Positions 39,539 to 48,958 of a stretch of DNA of 64,000 bases are shown one piece after another. This DNA is from Pseudomonas fluorescens. Lineage in GTDB: Bacteria > Pseudomonadota > Gammaproteobacteria > Pseudomonadales > Pseudomonadaceae. Both the position numbers and the translations under genes were made by a program. The notes under the pieces are model-generated. The model was not told where the DNA came from. It saw only the letters and a list, made by a program, of their open reading frames with translations, and did no database searches. Where the stretch lies: NCBI RefSeq assembly GCF_001902145.1, contig NZ_MRST01000021.1, forward strand, positions 237,388 through 301,387, given 5' to 3'. Every line of letters starts with the position of its first letter. Position 1 is the first letter of the stretch.

Positions 39539-39832
39539 ATGTCGCGCCCTGCCTGGTCCCTGTTTAACTACCAACTGATCGAGCCGGACGAGCAGCTGGA
39601 CCTGTTCGCCTGCCAGGAAGTGCGGGTGCATCTGGTGGCGCGTCAATTGGAACTGGGCGGCTCGATCGACCGCACGCTCTGCGGCACTTTATTGCCGGCG
39701 CAACCACGCTGGTCATCGGTCAACCGCTCGATTTTCCAAGACCAGCGACTTTGCCCTTTGTGCCGGGCGATTCTCGAATCGCAAAAGCGCGGCACGCCGC
39801 CGATCTGGCCGGAGCTGCGCTTCGAGTTATAG
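39539..39832 (+). CDS. Conserved hypothetical with CPLCR motif
   Basis: 97 residues: MSRPAWSLFNYQLIEPDEQL, a central segment with VRVHLVARQLELGGSIDRTLCG and a C-terminal RLCPLCRAILESQKRG. Three Cys residues (one in TLCGT, two in CPLC) suggest a metal or redox site, but only a single CxxC is present. I recall similar genes downstream of tesA in pseudomonads; function unknown. GGAG lies 6 nt upstream of the ATG. Confidence 0.75.
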   Translation: MSRPAWSLFNYQLIEPDEQLDLFACQEVRVHLVARQLELGGSIDRTLCGTLLPAQPRWSSVNRSIFQDQRLCPLCRAILESQKRGTPPIWPELRFEL

Positions 39833-39836
39833 AAGC

Positions 39837-39892
39837 AGCTGCAAGCTTCAAGCTATAAGCTGTAAGCTAGCGGCTGAAAGCTTGTAGCTCGC
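39837..39892. repeat. Cluster of AAGCT-type short repeats
   Basis: Several degenerate units GCAAGCTTCAAGCTATAAGC, continuing TGTAAGCTAG, GAAAGCTTGTAGCTC, which pair with each other to form alternative hairpins. Such AAGCT-rich intergenic repeats are frequent in pseudomonads (recalled). Confidence 0.6.
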
Positions 39893-39929
39893 TTTTTACC
39901 TACCCGTCGTCTTGCGAAGGATTTTCCGG

Positions 39930-40895
39930 ATGTTGTCGCGCCTTTCCGTCGTCACCTGCTGCCTGTCTCTTGCTGCGCTTTGTGCGGCAGGTTCGGCAGC
40001 GGCCTTGCAGTTGCCCTTGCCGCCGCCCGGTGAGGACATTGTTGGCCAGGTCCAAGTGATCAAGGCCAAGTACGAAGACACCTTTGCTGACCTTGGCACC
40101 ACCTACGACCTGGGTTACTCGGAAATGGTCGCGGCCAACCCGGGCGTTGATGCCTGGTTGCCGGGCGCGGGCACCGAAATCGTGCTGCCGACACGCTTTA
40201 TCCTGCCGCCCGGGCCGCGGGAAGGCATTGTGATCAACCTGGCGGAATACCGGCTCTACTACTATCCAAAAGGCCAAAACGTCGTCTATACCTTCCCGCT
40301 TGGTATTGGCCGAGAGGGCTGGGGTTCGCCGATCGCCCATACCAGTATCATCGCCAAGACGCCGAATCCGACCTGGACGCCACCGGCCTCGATCAAGGCC
40401 GAGCACGCCGCCAACGGTGACCCGCTGCCCAACGTGGTGCCTGCCGGCCCGGACAACCCGCTGGGGCCCTTCAAGTTCACCCTGGGTACGCCGGGTTACC
40501 TGATCCACGGCTCCAACATGAAATTCGGGATCGGCACGCGTACCAGCCACGGGTGCTTCCGCATGTTCAATAACAACGTGTTGGAAATGGCAGGCATGGT
40601 GCCGGTAGGCACGTCAGTGCGCATCATCAATGACGCGTACAAGTTCGGCAGCAGTGGTGGCAAGGTCTACCTTGAGGCCCACACGCCGTTGAATGATGAC
40701 GGTACGCCATCGGTGGTCGACAAGCACACCGCGGTCATCAATGCGTTGCTCAAGCGCGAAGACCTGTCCAATAACCTGCGCGTCAACTGGGACCAGGTGC
40801 GTGATGTGGTCGCCGCCGAGGATGGCTTGCCGACCGAAATTGGTGTGCCAGGCGGCGCACCTGTGGCGTCCAGCACCCCGCTCGATCTTCAATAA
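39930..40895 (+). CDS. L,D-transpeptidase (YkuD family) with LysM-like segment
   Basis: 321 residues: signal peptide (about 1-27), a LysM-like segment (FADLGTTYDLGYSEMVAANP, ending GTEIVLPTRFILP), then the YkuD domain (about 90-235) with IVINLAEYRLYYYPKGQNVV, GYLIHGSNMKFGIG and the catalytic SHGCFRMFNN with Cys209. It forms 3-3 peptidoglycan cross-links or attaches lipoproteins to peptidoglycan. It lies two gene intervals from oprI, whose product is the Braun-type lipoprotein, so attachment of OprI is a sensible hypothesis. ATG 39930 has AAGGA 8 nt upstream. Confidence 0.92.
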   Translation: MLSRLSVVTCCLSLAALCAAGSAAALQLPLPPPGEDIVGQVQVIKAKYEDTFADLGTTYDLGYSEMVAANPGVDAWLPGAGTEIVLPTRFILPPGPREGIVINLAEYRLYYYPKGQNVVYTFPLGIGREGWGSPIAHTSIIAKTPNPTWTPPASIKAEHAANGDPLPNVVPAGPDNPLGPFKFTLGTPGYLIHGSNMKFGIGTRTSHGCFRMFNNNVLEMAGMVPVGTSVRIINDAYKFGSSGGKVYLEAHTPLNDDGTPSVVDKHTAVINALLKREDLSNNLRVNWDQVRDVVAAEDGLPTEIGVPGGAPVASSTPLDLQ

Positions 40896-40915
40896 TAAGC
40901 CTGAGCGAACATCCC

Positions 40916-41005
40916 TGTGGGAGCGGGCTTGCTCGCGAAGACGTCGGCCCAGCAAACATTGATGTTGACTGATCCACCGCTTTCGCGAGCAAGCCCGCTC
41001 CCACA
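40916..41005. repeat. REPIN after the L,D-transpeptidase gene
   Basis: Arms TGTGGGAGCGGGCTTGCTCG... and ...CGAGCAAGCCCGCTCCCACA are perfectly complementary, with about 40 bp between. Confidence 0.92.
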
Positions 41006-41020
41006 TGCCAAATCAAAGGC

Positions 41021-41053
41021 AAAAAAAAGCCGACCCATAAATGGATCGGCTTG
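41021..41053 (-). terminator. Terminator of oprI
   Basis: On the minus strand a 10-bp stem AAGCCGATCC / GGGTCGGCTT (one G-T pair) is followed by eight T, 20 bp after the oprI stop. Confidence 0.92.
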
Positions 41054-41073
41054 ATAACAACCCCGAAGGATTA

Positions 41074-41325
41074 TTACTTGCGGCTTGCTTTTTCAAGCAT
41101 GCGCAGAGCGCGCTCGTTAGCTTCGTCAGCAGTCTGTTGTGCTTTTTGAGCAGCAGCCAGAGCTTCATCAGCTTTACGGTAGGCTTCGTCTGCACGGGCC
41201 TGGGAGCGAGCTGCTGCGTCTTCAGTTGCAGTCAGACGAGCTTCGGTTTCTTTGGAGACGCTGCTGCAACCGGTAGCCAGAACTGCGGCCAGAGCCAGAG
41301 CAGAGAATTTCAGAACGTTGTTCAT
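41074..41325 (-). CDS. oprI: Major outer-membrane lipoprotein OprI
   Basis: 83 residues. Lipoprotein signal [20 protein letters not shown] with lipid-bearing Cys20, followed by an Ala-rich coiled coil in heptads ([40 protein letters not shown]) and a C-terminal Lys (KASRK), the residue linked to peptidoglycan in Braun-type lipoproteins. It anchors the outer membrane. GAAGGGG lies upstream of the ATG, and codon use is that of a highly expressed gene. A strong terminator follows. Confidence 0.97.
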   Translation of the reverse strand: MNNVLKFSALALAAVLATGCSSVSKETEARLTATEDAAARSQARADEAYRKADEALAAAQKAQQTADEANERALRMLEKASRK

Positions 41326-41937
41326 CGTGTTCCCCTTCAAGGACTTTCAATTTAATGGCTACTTTCTCAGAGTGAGCTAATAGCCGGCGTACATACTACC
41401 CATTACTTGTAGTAAGTAAACTGACGTTGCGCAAGAAGCAAAAAAAATTCTTGTGCCGAATCTATTTTGGCTAATCTTTTGACGGTTTGTATGAAAACTG
41501 TCCAGGTTTTTGCACCTCGACGAACGTTGGATCCAGGCTGAAAGGGCCGGCCTGCATGTGTTAAGCCTTGTAAACAGATGAAATTTTATATAACGAAGCG
41601 GGGCACTTTGGTTGCGCTGGGCTTTACTGCGCCAGGCATCTTTCGCGCATCTAGAGGTGACTTTAAGAGCGGCAGTTCGTCTCAAGGTTCAACTGCCGGC
41701 AATGTTCAGGCTATCGGTCACCGGTTGATCGAGGCCCTTTCTATATCCACCAGCGGCGGGGAATGACGAGTGCGCCTTGAGCAATTTCAGGATTGGTGCC
41801 TACTATTCCCTATGTGCTGGTTGTGAGCGCTCACGGTTTTCTCGTTGTCGAAACCGGCACGGGGTGGCGTAGATGTTCCTTCGCCGGAAAAACATCGGTA
41901 AGGTAGGGTCGTTAATTCAGACCCGCGAGGAGTAGTG
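41326..41937. other. Long intergenic region between oprI and the GNAT gene
   Basis: 612 bp, AT-rich near oprI. It should hold the oprI promoter. A plus-strand frame of 62 codons (41578-41766, MKFYITKRGTLVALGFTAPG) exists but has no ribosome-binding site or recognisable homology, so I do not call it a gene. No structured RNA was recognised. Confidence 0.5.
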
Positions 41938-42219
41938 ATGAGCGAGGCGTTGTCCATCCACCATGACCAGGCTGGTCATCAGTTCGAGACCAATGTGGAC
42001 GGTCATCGTGCCTACCTGACCTACATGGACCTCGGGAAGCAGACCCTGGATATCTATCGCACCTTCGTGCCCAACGCACTGCGAGGGCGAGGCATTGCGG
42101 CTGCATTGACCGAGGAAGCCTTGAAGTATGCCAAAGAGGCCGGCTATGAGGTGATCCCGTCGTGTTCCTATGTCGAACGCTACATGGAGCGCCACCAGCG
42201 CCATGCCGCGAAGCTGTAA
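41938..42219 (+). CDS. Small GNAT-type acetyltransferase (YjdJ-like)
   Basis: 93 residues. The short GNAT fold of the YjdJ/GNAT14 family: HHDQAGHQFETNVDGHRAYL, YMDLGKQTLDIYRTFVPNAL, then the acetyl-CoA pyrophosphate loop RGRGIAAALTEEALKYAKEA and IPSCSYVERYMERHQ. GAGGAG lies 5 nt upstream of the ATG. The acceptor substrate is unknown. A strong bidirectional terminator separates it from convergent aroG. Confidence 0.88.
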   Translation: MSEALSIHHDQAGHQFETNVDGHRAYLTYMDLGKQTLDIYRTFVPNALRGRGIAAALTEEALKYAKEAGYEVIPSCSYVERYMERHQRHAAKL

Positions 42220-42235
42220 CTGACCAGTTGCCAAT

Positions 42236-42265
42236 AAAAAACGCCGGGCTACGCCCGGCGTTTTT
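42236..42265. terminator. Bidirectional Rho-independent terminator
   Basis: A perfect 13-bp stem AAAAACGCCGGGC / GCCCGGCGTTTTT with a 3-nt loop TAC, T-run on the plus strand and A-run preceding (T-run for the minus strand). It serves the GNAT gene and aroG. Confidence 0.93.
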
Positions 42266-42288
42266 GTGTGCGCGAAACGGGTACAGGC

Positions 42289-43365
42289 TCAGGTGCGTTT
42301 GCGCAGCGGCAATACGTCCTTGAGCTTGGCGTGCATGCTGCGCAGAGTGGTTTCGGTGGCGGACCAGTCGATACAGGCATCGGTGATCGATACACCGTAC
42401 TGCAAGTCGGCCAGATCCTTTGGAATCGCCTGGCAACCCCAGTTCAAATGGCTCTCGACCATCAAGCCGATGATCGACTGGTTACCTTCCAGAATCTGGT
42501 TGGCAACGTTCTCCATTACCAACGGCTGCAACGCCGGGTCTTTGTTTGAGTTGGCGTGGCTGCAGTCAACCATGATGTTTGGCTTGATCTTGGCCTTGTT
42601 CAGTGCCTGTTCGCACAGGGCGACGCTGACCGAATCATAGTTGGGCTTGCCATTGCCGCCACGCAGCACCACGTGACCGTAGGCGTTGCCTTTGGTCGTC
42701 ACGATGGACACGCCGCCTTCCTGGTTGATACCCAGGAAACGGTGAGGGCTGGAGACCGACTGCAGCGCATTGATCGCCACGGTCAGGCCGCCGTCAGTGC
42801 CGTTCTTGAAGCCTACGGCCGAAGACAGGCCGGACGCCATTTCGCGGTGGGTCTGGGATTCGGTGGTGCGTGCGCCGATGGCCGACCAACTGATCAGGTC
42901 CTGCAGGTATTGCGGGGAGATCGGGTCGAGGGCTTCGGTTGCGGTGGGCAGGCCCATTTCAGCCAGGTCCAGCAACAGCTTGCGACCGATGTGCAAGCCG
43001 TCCTGGATTTTGAAGGAGTCGTCCAGGTACGGGTCGTTGATCAAGCCTTTCCAGCCGACGGTGGTGCGCGGTTTCTCGAAATAGACGCGCATGACCAGGT
43101 ACAAGGTGTCGGACACCTCTGCTGCCAGCACCTTGAGGCGCTCGGCATATTCGTGGGCGGCCTTGAGGTCGTGGATCGAGCAGGGCCCGATCACCACGAA
43201 CAGGCGGTGGTCGGTGCCGTCGAGAATGTCACGGATGACTTCGCGGCCCTTGGTGACGGTCTGCAGGGCAGCGTCGCTCAGGGGGATTTCGCGCTTGAGC
43301 TGATCGGGGGTGATCAGGGTCTCGTTGGATTCAACGTTAAGGTCATTGATCGGTAAATCAGCCAT
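42289..43365 (-). CDS. aroG: Class I DAHP synthase (3-deoxy-7-phosphoheptulonate synthase)
   Basis: 358 residues of the AroF/G/H family: LFVVIGPCSIHDLKAA, VMRVYFEKPRTTVGWKGLIN, PTATEALDPISPQYLQDLIS, SWSAIGARTTESQTHREMAS, GFKNGTDG, and the metal-binding IMVDCSHANSNKDP, followed by GLMVESHLNWGCQ. It condenses phosphoenolpyruvate and erythrose 4-phosphate in the first step of aromatic amino acid synthesis. Which feedback type (Tyr, Phe or Trp) cannot be fixed by eye, so the symbol is provisional. The ATG at 43365 matches the family start; the frame is open further upstream. Confidence 0.92.
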   Translation of the reverse strand: MADLPINDLNVESNETLITPDQLKREIPLSDAALQTVTKGREVIRDILDGTDHRLFVVIGPCSIHDLKAAHEYAERLKVLAAEVSDTLYLVMRVYFEKPRTTVGWKGLINDPYLDDSFKIQDGLHIGRKLLLDLAEMGLPTATEALDPISPQYLQDLISWSAIGARTTESQTHREMASGLSSAVGFKNGTDGGLTVAINALQSVSSPHRFLGINQEGGVSIVTTKGNAYGHVVLRGGNGKPNYDSVSVALCEQALNKAKIKPNIMVDCSHANSNKDPALQPLVMENVANQILEGNQSIIGLMVESHLNWGCQAIPKDLADLQYGVSITDACIDWSATETTLRSMHAKLKDVLPLRKRT

Positions 43366-43495
43366 CGTGTTACTCGCCAGGGTCACGGGTGCCGGCCGCC
43401 AGCTATCCCCGTGCGGCGGGCACAGCATGATTTGAATGCAGGGGGGAGGAACCTTAGCGCGTAACACGGGCCCGCGACAATGGGCAAAGCCCGGT

Positions 43496-43930
43496 TTAAT
43501 CCAGCGCTGGCTGCACAACCGCCTCATGGGAGAACTCGCCGGCATGGCGCGACACCCAGTCACGGGCCATGGCTTCAAGTTGTGCAGGCGTTGGCTCGGC
43601 ATCTTCGTGCAGGCGGCAGTAACGCTCGATCTGGCACACTTGCTCGCCCATCCGCGCACCGAACAAGGCGTGTTCATCGGTGAAGCAAATACCGATGCGA
43701 TAGCCCTGTTCGACTTTGCGGCACCAGGCGACATAGCCTGGATAACGGGCGCTGGGCCCCAGGGAAGGGATACGCAGGTCAACCGCCGTGCCGGCGCGCC
43801 AGGCACGCGGCCAATTGCAGGCGACGCCGCCGCGGCCGATAGTGTGCAGGCGTTGGCGGGGCAGGGCGGGAGAGGGACGTTGGATCAACTCGACAGCGAC
43901 ATCATCAGGGTGAGGTAAAAAACGACCCAT
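43496..43930 (-). CDS. PilZ domain protein
   Basis: 144 residues: a PilZ-type beta-barrel with an RxxxxR-like N-terminal stretch (RPSPALPRQRLHTIGRGG), WPRAWRAGTAVDLRIPSLG and GYVAWCRKVEQGYRIGICF. The second motif of c-di-GMP binders (D/NxSxxG) is replaced by TIGRGG, so nucleotide binding is uncertain. A helical C-terminus follows (QLEAMARDWVSRHAGE). Its ATG overlaps the ATG of the divergent thioredoxin-like gene inside a CATG palindrome. Confidence 0.8.
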   Translation of the reverse strand: MGRFLPHPDDVAVELIQRPSPALPRQRLHTIGRGGVACNWPRAWRAGTAVDLRIPSLGPSARYPGYVAWCRKVEQGYRIGICFTDEHALFGARMGEQVCQIERYCRLHEDAEPTPAQLEAMARDWVSRHAGEFSHEAVVQPALD

Positions 43931-44315
43931 GTACACGGACTCCGAGCGCCGTCCAGTTGACGGCAATGGCAGCAGTATAGTGAAGGAACTGGAATTGACC
44001 GACCTGGATATTGACCAGCAATTGCTGGGATTGCCAGGTATTTCGCTGGTAGTGTTCACCAGTGTCGGTTGTGCCAGTTGCCGCTGGGCACGCCAGCAGT
44101 TGCCCGGCTGGCACTTGCCGGTGAACCGCGTGTGCTGGGTGGATGCAGGGCACAACGGCGGTGCGGTGGAACGCTACCAGATCTTTCATTTGCCGGCGTT
44201 GTTCCTGGTGTGCGAGGGTCAATTCCTTGGGCAATTACAGACACGTCTTACAGCATCCGACCTCGCCGAATGCGTAAACCAGGCGCTCAATCGAATACCA
44301 GAGGATTTGCCATGA
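43929..44315 (+). CDS. Thioredoxin-like protein
   Basis: 128 residues: a thioredoxin fold in residues about 40-125 with VVFTSVGCASCRWARQQLP (CxxC = CASC), VCWVDAGHNGGAVERYQIFH and the cis-Pro in HLPALFLVCEGQFLGQL. It is predicted to be cytoplasmic since no signal peptide is seen. The ATG at 43929 overlaps, in the opposite sense, the ATG of the PilZ gene; a GTG at 43980 is a possible later start. Its stop overlaps the panE ATG (ATGA), so it is co-translated with panE. Confidence 0.8.
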   Translation: MYTDSERRPVDGNGSSIVKELELTDLDIDQQLLGLPGISLVVFTSVGCASCRWARQQLPGWHLPVNRVCWVDAGHNGGAVERYQIFHLPALFLVCEGQFLGQLQTRLTASDLAECVNQALNRIPEDLP

Positions 44316-45274
44316 CAGCAGTTGCAGCCCCGTCGCCACGCATTGGCATTATCGGTACCGGTGCCATTGGTGGTTACTACGGACTGATGCTGGCGCGTGC
44401 CGGCTTCGATGTGCATTTCCTGTTGCGCAGCGAATATGCCGCGGTGAGCAGGCATGGCCTGCACGTCAACAGTACGGTGCATGGGCAACTGCACCTGCAT
44501 CCGGTTCAGGCCTATGCCAGCGCCGCCGACATGCCGCCGTGCGACTGGCTATTGGTGGGCACCAAGTCCACCGGCAATGTGGACCTGGCGCCAACCATCG
44601 CCCAGGTGGCGGCGCCGGACGCCAAAGTGGTGCTCTTGCAAAACGGCCTCGATGTCGAAGACAGCCTGCGTGAACACCTGCCGCCGTCGCTGCATCTGTT
44701 GGGCGGCCTGTGCTACATCGGTGTGCACCGCTCGGCCCCCGGAGTGGTCGAGCATCAGGCGTTGGGCCGGGTCAACCTGGGCTATCACAGTGGCACGGCG
44801 GCCAACGATGAGGTGCAGCAACAGGCGATTGTCGAAGCCGGCGCCGGGCTGTTTCATCAAGCTGGCATCGAATCCCAGGCCATGGCCAATGTGCTTCTGG
44901 CGCGTTGGCACAAGCTGGTCTGGAACGTGCCGTTCAACGGCCTCTCGGTATTGCTGGGCACGGGCACCACAGCCATGATGGCCGATGAGTCCAGCCGCGA
45001 GTTGATCCAGGCGCTGATGGCCGAGGTGGTGCAGGGCGCTCATGCCTGCGGGCATGAAATTCCTACCAGTTACGCTGGGCAGATGTTCGCCATGACAGAA
45101 ACCATGGACGACTACCTGCCCAGCATGTACCACGACCATCTGCACAAGCGGCCGCTGGAGCTGGCGGCCATCTACGCCCGTCCCTTGGCCGCTGCCAAAG
45201 CGGCCGGTTGCGAACTGCCACGCATGCAGGCGCTCTATCAGGCCTTGAGTTTTATTGATCGGCACAACCGCTGA
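44312..45274 (+). CDS. panE: 2-dehydropantoate 2-reductase (PanE/ApbA family)
   Basis: 320 residues: Rossmann start RIGIIGTGAIGGYYGLMLAR, then DWLLVGTKSTGNVDLAPTIA, VVLLQNGLDVEDSL, and the C-terminal helical domain with WHKLVWNVPFNGLSVLLGT and the substrate-binding PSMYHDHLHKRPLELAAIYA. It reduces 2-dehydropantoate with NADPH in pantothenate synthesis. GAGGA lies 6 nt before the ATG. Pseudomonads often have several ApbA-like paralogues, so the physiological substrate could be another 2-keto acid. Confidence 0.88.
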   Translation: MTAVAAPSPRIGIIGTGAIGGYYGLMLARAGFDVHFLLRSEYAAVSRHGLHVNSTVHGQLHLHPVQAYASAADMPPCDWLLVGTKSTGNVDLAPTIAQVAAPDAKVVLLQNGLDVEDSLREHLPPSLHLLGGLCYIGVHRSAPGVVEHQALGRVNLGYHSGTAANDEVQQQAIVEAGAGLFHQAGIESQAMANVLLARWHKLVWNVPFNGLSVLLGTGTTAMMADESSRELIQALMAEVVQGAHACGHEIPTSYAGQMFAMTETMDDYLPSMYHDHLHKRPLELAAIYARPLAAAKAAGCELPRMQALYQALSFIDRHNR

Positions 45275-45289
45275 GTAGGGGGAACCACC

Positions 45290-46207
45290 ATGGTGAAGGG
45301 ATTAGCTGACAAACTGGTGCTGGCGATTTCCTCACGAGCGCTGTTCGACCTGAGTGACAGCCACAAGGTTTATCTGGCTGAAGGGGTCGAGGCTTACCGC
45401 AAATACCAGATCGAGCACGAGGAAGAAACCCTCGAGCCTGGCGATGCCTTCCCGCTGGTCAAGAAGCTGCTGAGCCTGAATGCCAGCCTGGGGCGTGCGC
45501 GGGTCGAGGTGGTGTTGGTGTCGCGCAACAGTGCCGATACCGGGCTGCGGGTGTTCAACTCGATCCAGCATTACGGCCTGGATATTTCCCGCGCCGCGTT
45601 CGTAGGCGGGCGTAGTCCCTATCCCTATTTGGCCGCCTTCGGTTGTCATCTGTTTCTCTCCACCCATGCTGAAGATGTGCGCAGCGCCCTCGATGCCGGG
45701 TTTGCGGCCGCGACGATTTTGTCCGGCGGCCCGCGCCGCGCTTCCAGCGAAGAGCTGCGCATCGCATTCGATGGCGATGCCGTGCTGTTCTCCGATGAGT
45801 CCGAGCGTGTCTACCAGGCCGGCGGGCTGGCAGCCTTCCAGGCCAGCGAGCGAGAGTCGGCGCGCCAGCCTTTGCACGGCGGTCCGTTCAAGGGCTTCCT
45901 GGCGGCACTGAACCTGTTGCAACGTGAGTTTGCCGATGAGGCCTGCCCGATCCGTACCGCGTTGGTCACCGCACGTTCGGCACCGTCCCATGAACGCGTG
46001 ATCCGCACGTTGCGCGAGTGGGATATCCGCCTGGACGAGTCGCTGTTCCTCGGTGGCCTGGAAAAATCCGCGTTTCTGGAAGCCTTTGCCGCCGATGTGT
46101 TTTTCGATGACCAGGCCGGCCATTGCGAGAAAGCCAGGGAGGTAGTGGCCACCGGGCACGTGCCCCATGGCATCAGCAATGAGTTGAGAATCCAGACCGA
46201 GAGCTAG
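45290..46207 (+). CDS. Cytosolic 5'-nucleotidase, NT5C1-like
   Basis: 305 residues matching the bacterial relatives of cytosolic 5'-nucleotidase I: LVLAISSRALFDLSDSHKVY (the family uses DLxDS in the HAD-like motif), VEVVLVSRNSADTGLRVFNS, AAFVGGRSPYPYLAAFGCHL, LFLSTHAEDVRSALDAGFAA, IAFDGDAVLFSDESERVY and a late DVFFDDQAGHCEKA. It should dephosphorylate nucleoside monophosphates. It follows panE by 15 bp with AGGGGG upstream of the ATG and may be in the same operon. Confidence 0.88.
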   Translation: MVKGLADKLVLAISSRALFDLSDSHKVYLAEGVEAYRKYQIEHEEETLEPGDAFPLVKKLLSLNASLGRARVEVVLVSRNSADTGLRVFNSIQHYGLDISRAAFVGGRSPYPYLAAFGCHLFLSTHAEDVRSALDAGFAAATILSGGPRRASSEELRIAFDGDAVLFSDESERVYQAGGLAAFQASERESARQPLHGGPFKGFLAALNLLQREFADEACPIRTALVTARSAPSHERVIRTLREWDIRLDESLFLGGLEKSAFLEAFAADVFFDDQAGHCEKAREVVATGHVPHGISNELRIQTES

Positions 46208-46255
46208 CTGCTAAGCTCATTCAATTCCCGCCATCCTGGCAGTCCAGGAGGTTTT

Positions 46256-46756
46256 ATGATTCGCTCGATGCTGTTTGCCACGGACCTCGGTCTGTATGCA
46301 CCCTATGTGATGCAACATGCAGTGGCGCTGGCGCGAACGTTCAAGGCTGACCTGTATGTGATCCACGTGGTCGAGCCCATTGGCTTGTTCGCCGAATCGG
46401 TGTTGCAGAGCTACCTTGATGAAACCGCCTTGAGCGAATGGCAGAGCAAGGGGCTGAGCACGGTGATGGCGACGATTGAACAGCGCGTGCTGGACAGCTT
46501 TCGCGAGGAGTGGGAGGAAGGGGAGCAGGACCTGCAATGGATTCGCTCGGTCAAGGTTATCCAGGGGGACCCTTGCGAGGTGATTCTCGACCAGTTGCGA
46601 AAACTGTCCGTCGACTTGCTGGTCGTAGGCAGTCATAGCCAGGCAACCGGAGTGGCCGTCCCCCTTGGGCGTACCGCCGCACGGGTGTTGCAGTTGTCGC
46701 CGGTGCCGGTTTACCTGGTGCCGTCGCTGCAGCGTCGGCGCAGTGACGATAGTTGA
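46256..46756 (+). CDS. Universal stress protein (UspA family)
   Basis: 166 residues: MIRSMLFATDLGLYAPYVMQ at the N-terminus, LARTFKADLYVIHVVEPIG, and the nucleotide-binding C-terminal pattern DLLVVGSHSQATGVAVPLGR followed by VLQLSPVPVYLVP. The usual GxxGx9GS loop is present in shortened form. A single Usp domain with an inserted helical hairpin (about 50-95). AGGAGG precedes the ATG by 4-5 nt. It lies between the nucleotidase gene and cysB, all on the plus strand. Confidence 0.88.
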   Translation: MIRSMLFATDLGLYAPYVMQHAVALARTFKADLYVIHVVEPIGLFAESVLQSYLDETALSEWQSKGLSTVMATIEQRVLDSFREEWEEGEQDLQWIRSVKVIQGDPCEVILDQLRKLSVDLLVVGSHSQATGVAVPLGRTAARVLQLSPVPVYLVPSLQRRRSDDS

Positions 46757-46850
46757 TCGGTAAAAACGATAAAAAGTTCTAGATTTATCCGTCAAACCTT
46801 TAATATAGTTATATATCGTCGCTGATACCCGTGGCGTCTATCTGCTTTGA

Positions 46851-47834
<984 letters not shown>

Positions 47835-47846
47835 CCGCGATGACCT

Positions 47847-47947
47847 TGTAGGAGCGAGCTTGCTCGCGAAGATCGCCAACGTTAACGCGAGGTGCCAGGT
47901 TGTATGCGGCGCCCTTGCGTTCCTTCGCGAGCAAGCTCGCTCCTACA
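47847..47947. repeat. REPIN after cysB
   Basis: Same 100-bp TGTAGGAGCGAGC... type as in the kdp region, with perfect outer arms and a middle segment containing AACGTTAACGCG. Confidence 0.93.
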
Positions 47948-47960
47948 GGGAAGCTGCAGG

Positions 47961-48458
47961 TTATCTGGCCTCGGTAACCGTAAAGTGCTGCCGAGCGCCG
48001 GTCACCAGAATCTCCACCTCTTCATCGATGCGCTTGCCCAAGAGGTTTTTGCCCAGGGGCGAGCGCGGCGTGATGACGGTCACCGGTTGCCCGACCACAT
48101 CCACTTTCAAACCCGCTGCATCCGGCGCCAGGAACAGCCATTGCTGACGACCGTCCTCGTCTTCCAGGCCCACTAGCGTGCCTGTCTCTATCCCGCGTCG
48201 ATCATCGTATGCACGTAGCTGCAGTTGCTGGCACAGCACCAGCGATTGCTTGATCTCCTCCACTCGCCGGGCCTGCCCGGTGGCCAGGTACGAAGCCTCC
48301 AGGCCGAGGGTGTCGTATTTGTTCTCGGCAATGTTTTCTTCGTGGGTCGCGGTTTCGTAAGCGGTCTGCGCGGCGCGTTGGACGATGTCGAGGTCGACGG
48401 TGAGCTTTTCCAGGATCAACTGGAGCACGGCGTGTTTATTCATGGCGGTATTTGGCAT
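47961..48458 (-). CDS. GreA/GreB-family elongation factor-like protein
   Basis: 165 residues from the ATG at 48458. N-terminal coiled coil (AVLQLILEKLTVDLDIVQRA) with an acidic tip region EENIAENKYDTLGLEASYLA, then the C-terminal FKBP-like domain (TGTLVGLEDEDGRQQWLFLA, VDVVGQPVTVITPRSPLGKN, DEEVEILVTGARQHFTV). The PLGxxLLGKxxDE pattern is shared by the GreA C-terminal domain. I chose the upstream ATG because it overlaps the stop of the preceding gene (TGATG); a Met five codons later is an alternative. It may modulate RNA polymerase through the secondary channel. Confidence 0.85.
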   Translation of the reverse strand: MPNTAMNKHAVLQLILEKLTVDLDIVQRAAQTAYETATHEENIAENKYDTLGLEASYLATGQARRVEEIKQSLVLCQQLQLRAYDDRRGIETGTLVGLEDEDGRQQWLFLAPDAAGLKVDVVGQPVTVITPRSPLGKNLLGKRIDEEVEILVTGARQHFTVTEAR

Positions 48459-48826
48459 CAATCGCAGAATTGCAGGACATTGGCCCGCGTCTTTTCATTG
48501 GGGGCGTTCTGGTCTTGTTGCAGCCAGAACTGGCATTTGGGGTTGGACAGGTTACGCGCGTTGCTTCGGGCCTGGTCCAGGGCCTGTTGTTGTTCCTGTT
48601 TTTGCAGGTTCTGTTGGTACTGTTCGAACAGACGGTTCGGTGGCTGCGGTTCAACCATCGCCGGTTTGCCCAATTGCTGAACCGCCTGTGCCACCGGCGC
48701 CAGGCCCTGGGGGAACAGGTAGCGAGACGCCAGCCAGGTGGTCAGCGCAATGGCGATAAACCCTAGCCACACGCCTGCGGCAATCGCGATGCAGAGTTTG
48801 AGCGGCGATAACGGACGGTCAGACAT
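48458..48826 (-). CDS. Small membrane-anchored hypothetical protein
   Basis: 122 residues: MSDRPLSPLKLCIAIAAGVW begins a cytoplasmic tip plus one membrane helix (about 10-33), followed by an extracytoplasmic, Gln-rich helical part (FEQYQQNLQKQEQQQALDQA) and a C-terminal segment with two Cys (NPKCQFWLQQ and LQFCD), possibly a disulfide. I do not recognise a family. AGGAGG stands 5 nt before the ATG. It is translationally coupled to the GreA-like gene downstream. Confidence 0.7.
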   Translation of the reverse strand: MSDRPLSPLKLCIAIAAGVWLGFIAIALTTWLASRYLFPQGLAPVAQAVQQLGKPAMVEPQPPNRLFEQYQQNLQKQEQQQALDQARSNARNLSNPKCQFWLQQDQNAPNEKTRANVLQFCD

Positions 48827-48958
48827 AAGGGCCTCCTGGCAGGCAATGACGGCATGACGGTGATTGTCGCACAGCCTCCGTGCAGAATAATCGCGATCAA
48901 GCCTTCTGCATCCACGCATTTATGCGGACAATCGAACCTTTGATCGATGGAGCCCGGA

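Noticed and set aside
41578..41766. 62-codon plus-strand frame between oprI and the GNAT gene
   Set aside because: No ribosome-binding site and no recognisable homology; kept only as a note in the intergenic entry.
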